Of a stretch of 64,000 nt of DNA, positions 60,136 to 64,000 are shown piece after piece. The stretch lies in assembly GCA_963839615.1 (NCBI GenBank), contig CAWIVY010000010.1, positions 372,001 through 436,000 on the forward strand, written 5' to 3'. The notes beneath the pieces were generated by a model that did no database searches, was not told the origin of the DNA, and was given only the letters and a program-made list of their open reading frames with translations. Within the stretch, counting starts at the first letter, position 1. Every line of letters begins with the position of its first letter. The position numbers were made by a program, and so were the translations under genes. This stretch comes from DASQMT01 sp963839615 (GTDB lineage: Bacteria > Actinomycetota > Thermoleophilia > Solirubrobacterales > Solirubrobacteraceae).

Positions 60136-60795
60136 TCAGAACGCCGGCGGCGTCCTCAGCACCGCCGCGAGCCGCCGCAGGTACTCGGCGCGCGCGACGT
60201 CGCGGGCGCCGAGCGCGCTCAGGTGCGACGTCGTCCACTGCACGTCGAGCAGGCGCTCGCCGCCCGCGTCGCGCAGCCGCTCGACGAGCGCGGCGAGCGC
60301 CACCTTCGACGCATCGGTGCGAACGTGGAACTTCGACTCGGCGGCGAACAGCCCGCCGATCTCGACCCCGTAGAGCCCGCCGGCGAGCGAGCCTTCCGCA
60401 TCCCAGACCTCGATCGAATGGGCCCAGCCGAGCGCGTGCAGCCGCTCGTACGCGGAGCGGACCACGGGCGTGATCCAGGCACCCGGCCGGCCGGGGTCCG
60501 CGCAGCCGGCGATGACCGCGCCGAACGCTTCGTCCGCGGTGACGGCGAAGCGTCGCGCCGACCGCCGCAGCGACCGCGACGGGCGGAAGTCCCCCAGCGG
60601 CACGACCCCGCGCGGGTCGGGGCTGAACCACGGCAGCTCGTGCACGCCGGTGAGCGGCATCGGGAAGATCCCGGCGCGGTAGGCGGCGAGCAGCGTGCCG
60701 GGCTCCAGGTCGGCGCCGAGCGCGAGCAGCCCCTGCTCGCCGGCCGCCTCGGCCGGCGGGAACTGCCACGCGCACGGCGGCGGCTCGGTCGGCAT
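60136..60795 (-). CDS. aat: Leucyl/phenylalanyl-tRNA--protein transferase
   Basis: A 219-residue Aat enzyme that adds Leu or Phe from tRNA to N-terminal Arg or Lys of proteins, marking them for degradation (N-end rule). Motifs: PEAAGEQGLLALGADLEPGTLL-like start (here AAGEQGLLALGADLEPG), YRAGIFPMPLTG, LPWFSPDPRGVVPLGDF, FGAVIAGCADP, AHSIEVWDAEGSLAGGLYGVEIGGLFAAESKF. ATG 60795 behind TACGGT and no Shine-Dalgarno site. Converges on the HD-GYP gene with 4 bp between stops. Confidence 0.94.
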   Translation of the reverse strand: MPTEPPPCAWQFPPAEAAGEQGLLALGADLEPGTLLAAYRAGIFPMPLTGVHELPWFSPDPRGVVPLGDFRPSRSLRRSARRFAVTADEAFGAVIAGCADPGRPGAWITPVVRSAYERLHALGWAHSIEVWDAEGSLAGGLYGVEIGGLFAAESKFHVRTDASKVALAALVERLRDAGGERLLDVQWTTSHLSALGARDVARAEYLRRLAAVLRTPPAF

Positions 60796-60802
60796 GGCCC
60801 GC

Positions 60803-60808
60803 ACCGTA
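60803..60808 (-). promoter_or_regulatory. Probable -10 hexamer TACGGT of aat
   Basis: TACGGT on the minus strand ends 7 nt before ATG 60795. Confidence 0.45.
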
Positions 60809-60850
60809 GCCGCGTACACCGCGCGCGGCCGTCTGGCACGATGCCGCGCG

Positions 60851-61999
60851 ATGAACGGCGCCACCGCCACGCCCGTCTGGGGCGACCCCGACGCATGGGA
60901 GAACCCGGCCCCACTGGAGGGGGACGCGAGGGCCGACGTCTGCGTGGTCGGACTGGGCGGCTCCGGGCTCGCCGCGGTCGGCGCGCTGCTCGACGCCGGC
61001 GCGACCGTCGTCGGCATCGATGCCGGGCCGATCGCGGGCGGTGCGGCCGGCCGCAACGGCGGCTTCCTGCTCGCCGGCGGCGCCCTCTTCCACCACGCGG
61101 CCGTGGAGGCCTGGGGGGAGGAGCGGGCGGTCGGCATCTACGAGGAGTCGCTCGCCGAGCTCGACCGGCTCGAGCAGGAGCTGGGGCCGATCGTCCGCCG
61201 CGTCGGCTCGCTGCGGATCCCCGCCTCGGACGAGGAGGCGGAGGACTGCGCGCGTCAGCTCGCGGAGCTGCAGCGGCACGGCTTCCCGGCGCGGCCGGCC
61301 GACGGGCCGACGGGCCCGGGCGTCTTCATCCCGGGCGACGGCTCGGTCCAGCCGCTCGAGCGCTGCCGGCTGCTCGCCCGCCGGGCGCTGGAGCGCGGCG
61401 CGCGCCTGCACTGCGGCACGCCCGCGCTCGAGCTGGCCGGCGATCGCGTGCTGACGCCCGCGGGGGAGGTCGGCTGCAGGGCCGTGGTCGCGTGCGTGGA
61501 CGGCGGGCTCGAGCGGCTGCTGCCCGAGCTCGGGGGCCAGGCGCGATCTTCGCGCCTGCAGATGCTCGCCACCGAGCCGATCGCGCCGGGCACGATCCCC
61601 TGCCCCGTCTACGACAACTGGGGCTACGAGTACTGGCAGCAGCTCCCGGACGGCCGCGTCGCGCTCGGCGGCGGCCGCGGGACCCACGCCGAGACGGAGT
61701 GGGGGCAGCCGGCCGAGGCCGGTGCCGACGTGCAGGCCCTGCTCGACCGGCTGCTGGTCGAGCGCGTCGGCGTCCGGGCGCCGGTCGCGAACCGCTGGGC
61801 GGGCGTGATCTCCTACACGCCGGACCGGCTGCCGGTCTTTGCCGAGACACGCCCCGGCGTCATCGCCGTGGGGGCGCACTCGGGCCATGGCAACGTGCTG
61901 GGCTCGGCCGCAGGGCGCGCAGCGGCGGCGATCGCGCTCGGAGACCCGCCCCCGCGGCTCGCGCGGCTGCTGCGGCCTGAGCACTGGGGCTCGCCATGA
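60851..61999 (+). CDS. FAD-dependent oxidoreductase (DAO family)
   Basis: A 382-residue flavoprotein: dinucleotide-binding ADVCVVGLGGSGLAAVGALLDAGATVVGID near residue 30, RNGGFLLAGG, GYEYWQQLPDGRVALGGGRG, and the C-terminal PVANRWAGVISYTPDRLPVF and GAHSGHGNVLGSAAGRAAAA. Members oxidise amino acids, amines or glycine/sarcosine derivatives. Substrate unknown. ATG 60851; the stop overlaps the ATG of the PadR gene. Confidence 0.88.
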   Translation: MNGATATPVWGDPDAWENPAPLEGDARADVCVVGLGGSGLAAVGALLDAGATVVGIDAGPIAGGAAGRNGGFLLAGGALFHHAAVEAWGEERAVGIYEESLAELDRLEQELGPIVRRVGSLRIPASDEEAEDCARQLAELQRHGFPARPADGPTGPGVFIPGDGSVQPLERCRLLARRALERGARLHCGTPALELAGDRVLTPAGEVGCRAVVACVDGGLERLLPELGGQARSSRLQMLATEPIAPGTIPCPVYDNWGYEYWQQLPDGRVALGGGRGTHAETEWGQPAEAGADVQALLDRLLVERVGVRAPVANRWAGVISYTPDRLPVFAETRPGVIAVGAHSGHGNVLGSAAGRAAAAIALGDPPPRLARLLRPEHWGSP

Positions 62000-62409
62000 G
62001 CGAAGACGAACGCTCGACTGGAGGGTCAGACTTGCCCGCGGAAGACTCGCCGATCGCCGGCGATCCGCTGATCGGCGACCTGCGCCGCGCGGGGCTGCTG
62101 CCACTGCTCGTGCTGCACTACATCGCCACGGAGCCGTGCTACGGCAACCAGCTGATCGAGCGGATCGGGCTCCTGACGAACGGCGCGCTCGCCGTCAACC
62201 CGAACACGATGTACCCGCTGCTGCGCTCGCTCGAGACACAGGGGTTCGCGGCCGGCGAGTGGGAGCACCCCGAGCGGCGCTCGAAGCGCTTCTACCGGAT
62301 AACGGACGCGGGCCGCGTCGAGCGCGACCGGCTCGCGGGCGAGCTCGGCCCGCGCCTGGACCGGATCGCACGCTCGATCGACTCGATCCGCGGCGAGGTG
62401 CTCGGCTGA
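61996..62409 (+). CDS. PadR-family transcriptional regulator
   Basis: A 137-residue regulator. The PadR winged helix is LVLHYIATEPCYGNQLIERI, TNGALAVNPNTMYPLLRSLETQGFAAGEWEHPERRSKRFYRITDAGR. An extra N-terminal 28 residues are acidic. It overlaps both neighbours (ATGA, TGATG), so it likely regulates this DAO/SRPBCC operon, its own included. Confidence 0.93.
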   Translation: MSEDERSTGGSDLPAEDSPIAGDPLIGDLRRAGLLPLLVLHYIATEPCYGNQLIERIGLLTNGALAVNPNTMYPLLRSLETQGFAAGEWEHPERRSKRFYRITDAGRVERDRLAGELGPRLDRIARSIDSIRGEVLG

Positions 62410-62876
62410 TGGGCCGAGCCTCGGCCTCGATCGAGGTGCCCGGCCTGGCCTCCGAGGCGGAGGCGCTCTGGTACGACCCCGTCCGCTGGGCCGCCTGGAT
62501 CGACGGCTTCGGCCACGTCGTCGAGCTGTCCGGCGATTGGCCCGCCGCGGGCACGCTGCGCTGGGACAGCACGCCCGAGGGCCGCGGCCGCGTGCTCGAG
62601 ACCGTGACGGCCTACGAGCCGCGCGGCGGGCAGACGCTGGCGGTCGAGGACAGCCGCCTGCGCGGTACCCAGCGGGTCGAGTTCGAGCCGCGCCACGAGG
62701 CCGTCCAGGTGCGGCTGACGCTCGAATACGAGATCAAGGACCGCAACGCCCTGACGTGGCTGCTCGATCCCCTGTTCGTCCGCCGCGAGGTCGTCTCCTC
62801 GCTGCGCCGGACGCTCGCCCGCTTCGCCCGCGAGCGGCGCGGAGATATGGAGTTGGAGGCCGGGGCGAGCCGCTAG
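62409..62876 (+). CDS. SRPBCC-family protein (polyketide cyclase/START-like)
   Basis: A 155-residue START/SRPBCC-fold protein: SIEVPGLASEAEALWYDPVRWAAWIDGF, the SGDWPAAGTLRWDSTPEGRGRVLETV beta-strands and the C-terminal helix FVRREVVSSLRRTLARFARE. Such proteins bind hydrophobic ligands in a helix-grip cavity. PadR/SRPBCC pairs are frequent; no ligand assigned. Confidence 0.85.
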   Translation: MGRASASIEVPGLASEAEALWYDPVRWAAWIDGFGHVVELSGDWPAAGTLRWDSTPEGRGRVLETVTAYEPRGGQTLAVEDSRLRGTQRVEFEPRHEAVQVRLTLEYEIKDRNALTWLLDPLFVRREVVSSLRRTLARFARERRGDMELEAGASR

Positions 62877-62879
62877 GGT
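62874..62879 (+). promoter_or_regulatory. Probable -10 hexamer TAGGGT of the hydroxyacyl-CoA dehydrogenase gene
   Basis: TAGGGT begins with the stop codon of the SRPBCC gene and ends 7 nt before ATG 62887; no Shine-Dalgarno site. Confidence 0.45.
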
Positions 62880-62886
62880 CCCGGCG

Positions 62887-63759
62887 ATGTTCGTCTTCAA
62901 GGCCGCGGTCGTCGGCGCCGGAGTGATGGGCGGCGAGATCGCGCAGGTCATCGCGGCGGCAGACATCCCGGTCATCCTCAAGGACGTCGAGCAGCGCTTC
63001 GTCGACACCGGGCTCGAGAAGGCCCGCGAGGTGTCCTCGAACCAGGCCGTCAAGCTCGTCGACAAGGGCAAGCTCACGCAGGAGCAGGGCGAGGCGCAGA
63101 CCAAGCGGATCCTCGGCAACATCACCGGCGCGACCGAGTACGAGGGCTTCGGCGACGTCGACTTCGTGATCGAGGCGGTCCCGGAGAAGATGGAGATCAA
63201 GCACCAGGTCTTCGCCGACCTCGACGCGGTCACGCCCGGCCACGCGATCCTCGCGTCCAACACGTCGGGCCTCTCGATCACCGAGATCGCCGATGCGACG
63301 CAGCGGCCCGACAAGGTCGTCGGCTTCCACTTCTTCTGGCCGGCCTCCGTCATGCGCCTGATCGAGGTGATCGAGGGCGACGAGACGTCGCTCGAGACGA
63401 CCCAGGCGGCGAGCACCTTCGCGCAGCAGATCAAGAAGATGCCGATCCGCGCCGCCGAGTGCGCGGGCTTCGTCGTGAACCGGATCCTCGTCTCGACCGC
63501 CTCGGAGATCTGGCGCTACCAGGACGAGACGGGCCTGCCCGTGGAGGAGATCGACGAGTTCATCAAGGAGCGCGCCCAGATGCCGATGGGCCCGTTCCGC
63601 GTCGCCGACATGTCGGGGCTCGACACGGTGGTGAAGGTCGCGCGCGACATGCGCGAGCGCTACGGCGACCGCTTCTACGTCCACAAGGGGATGGAAGAGC
63701 GGCTGGAGCGCGGCGACCTCGGCGCCAAGACCGGGAAGGGCTTCTATGAGCACCGCTGA
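62887..63759 (+). CDS. 3-hydroxyacyl-CoA dehydrogenase, NAD-binding plus first C-terminal domain
   Basis: A 290-residue NAD enzyme of beta-oxidation (or 3-hydroxybutyryl-CoA type). Rossmann start FKAAVVGAGVMGGEIAQVIAAADIPV, DVDFVIEAVPEKMEIKHQVFADLD, the catalytic loop SNTSGLSITEIADATQRPDKVVGFHFFWPA, and the dimerisation domain RAAECAGFVVNRILVSTASE to GAKTGKGFYEH. Starts leaderlessly at ATG 62887. Its last 14 bp overlap a second gene for another C-terminal domain. Confidence 0.93.
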   Translation: MFVFKAAVVGAGVMGGEIAQVIAAADIPVILKDVEQRFVDTGLEKAREVSSNQAVKLVDKGKLTQEQGEAQTKRILGNITGATEYEGFGDVDFVIEAVPEKMEIKHQVFADLDAVTPGHAILASNTSGLSITEIADATQRPDKVVGFHFFWPASVMRLIEVIEGDETSLETTQAASTFAQQIKKMPIRAAECAGFVVNRILVSTASEIWRYQDETGLPVEEIDEFIKERAQMPMGPFRVADMSGLDTVVKVARDMRERYGDRFYVHKGMEERLERGDLGAKTGKGFYEHR

Positions 63760-64000
63760 GCGGCCCCAGCTCGACGAGCGGATCGCCGAGCGCTTCACGC
63801 TCAAGGCGATCGTGGAGGCCTGCCTCGTGCTCGAGGAGGGCGTCGCGGGCGTGCGCGAGATCGACCTCGGCCTGATGATGGGCACCGGAATGATCCCGGG
63901 CCCGTTCGCCCGCGCCGACTTCCGCGGCCTCGACGAGGTGCTCGCGGCGCTCGAGACCGCCGAGCGGGAGTGGGGCGAGCACTTCGCGCCCCCGCTCGTG
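63746..64000 (+). CDS. 3-hydroxyacyl-CoA dehydrogenase second C-terminal domain protein (runs off right edge)
   Basis: From ATG 63746, inside the end of the dehydrogenase gene, a frame of 85 visible codons reads STAERPQLDERIAERFTLK, AIVEACLVLEEGVAGVREIDLGLMMGTG and GPFARADFRGLDEVLAALETAE. This matches the second 3HCDH C-terminal repeat of fused FadB-type enzymes (ACLVLEEGVA-x-R-EIDLGLMMGTG-x-P-GPF), here on a separate polypeptide. Probably a subunit of a split dehydrogenase. Truncated by the window. Confidence 0.82.
   Translation, partial: MSTAERPQLDERIAERFTLKAIVEACLVLEEGVAGVREIDLGLMMGTGMIPGPFARADFRGLDEVLAALETAEREWGEHFAPPLV

Noticed and set aside
1..64000. tRNA, rRNA, CRISPR, insertion sequence, prophage or toxin-antitoxin loci
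   Set aside because: Intergenic regions were read for T-loop-like GGTTCGA text, regular direct repeats and transposase or integrase motifs; none was convincing (the only GGTTCGA-like text is in the TPP riboswitch).

Overview
The window is about 64 kb of very GC-rich DNA (roughly 70% by eye) with dense genes, many ATGA/GTGA stop-start overlaps and frequent GTG/TTG starts. The gene content points to an actinobacterium, most likely of the Thermoleophilia/Solirubrobacterales type: a six-gene mce lipid-uptake operon with YrbE and Mkl partners, an actinobacterial integration host factor, PucR and PadR regulators, secreted repeat proteins of a kind common in that class, and TANNNT hexamers 6-12 nt in front of start codons that lack a Shine-Dalgarno site (leaderless genes). 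The species is not determined.

Layout. 1-6100: metH (cut by the left edge), a PHP phosphatase-like gene, a CDGSH iron-sulfur protein, a haem-oxygenase-like protein coupled to a GCS2 ligase, and a HemK/PrmC-like methyltransferase. 6200-8100: two tandem secreted repeat proteins, each followed by an almost identical terminator. 8100-12090: a nitrogen locus with type III glutamine synthetase, a divergent P-II protein lacking Tyr51, and a PucR regulator. 12100-16600: a damaged clan-A glycoside hydrolase, a membrane-anchored toroid-type protein and a lipoprotein. 16757-33529: one long operon of two YrbE permeases, the Mkl ATPase, six Mce proteins, an MMPL/RND transporter, a thioredoxin-fold protein, a B3/B4 protein and a secreted copper protein.

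33600-38100: LysR regulator, HisC-like aminotransferase, small membrane proteins, a VOC protein and actinobacterial IHF. 38466-41534: a serine palmitoyltransferase-like enzyme, a GNAT-type acyltransferase and a fatty-acid 2-hydroxylase-like protein, together a candidate sphingolipid/ceramide locus, which I consider the most interesting finding. 41858-42165: a gene-free stretch rich in palindromes. 42166-46265: an AlkA-like glycosylase, then thiYXZ (thiamin-precursor ABC transporter) under a clear TPP riboswitch, then a GNAT. 46289-57419: a DUF5995-like protein resembling cargo of extracellular contractile injection systems, a MoxR/VWA pair, membrane proteins, an ArsA-like ATPase, a D-glucuronyl C5-epimerase-like protein, a lipoprotein, a Ca2+/H+ antiporter and TerC. 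58273-64000: an acyl-CoA dehydrogenase behind a TetR-type palindrome, an HD-GYP protein, aat, a FAD oxidoreductase/PadR/SRPBCC operon, and a 3-hydroxyacyl-CoA dehydrogenase split over two overlapping genes, the second cut by the right edge.

A caution for any user: about a dozen otherwise well-conserved genes are broken by frameshifts, nearly all with a net shift of +1 nucleotide. They look like sequence or assembly errors more than decay, and are marked gene by gene. No tRNA, rRNA, CRISPR array, insertion sequence or phage gene was recognised.
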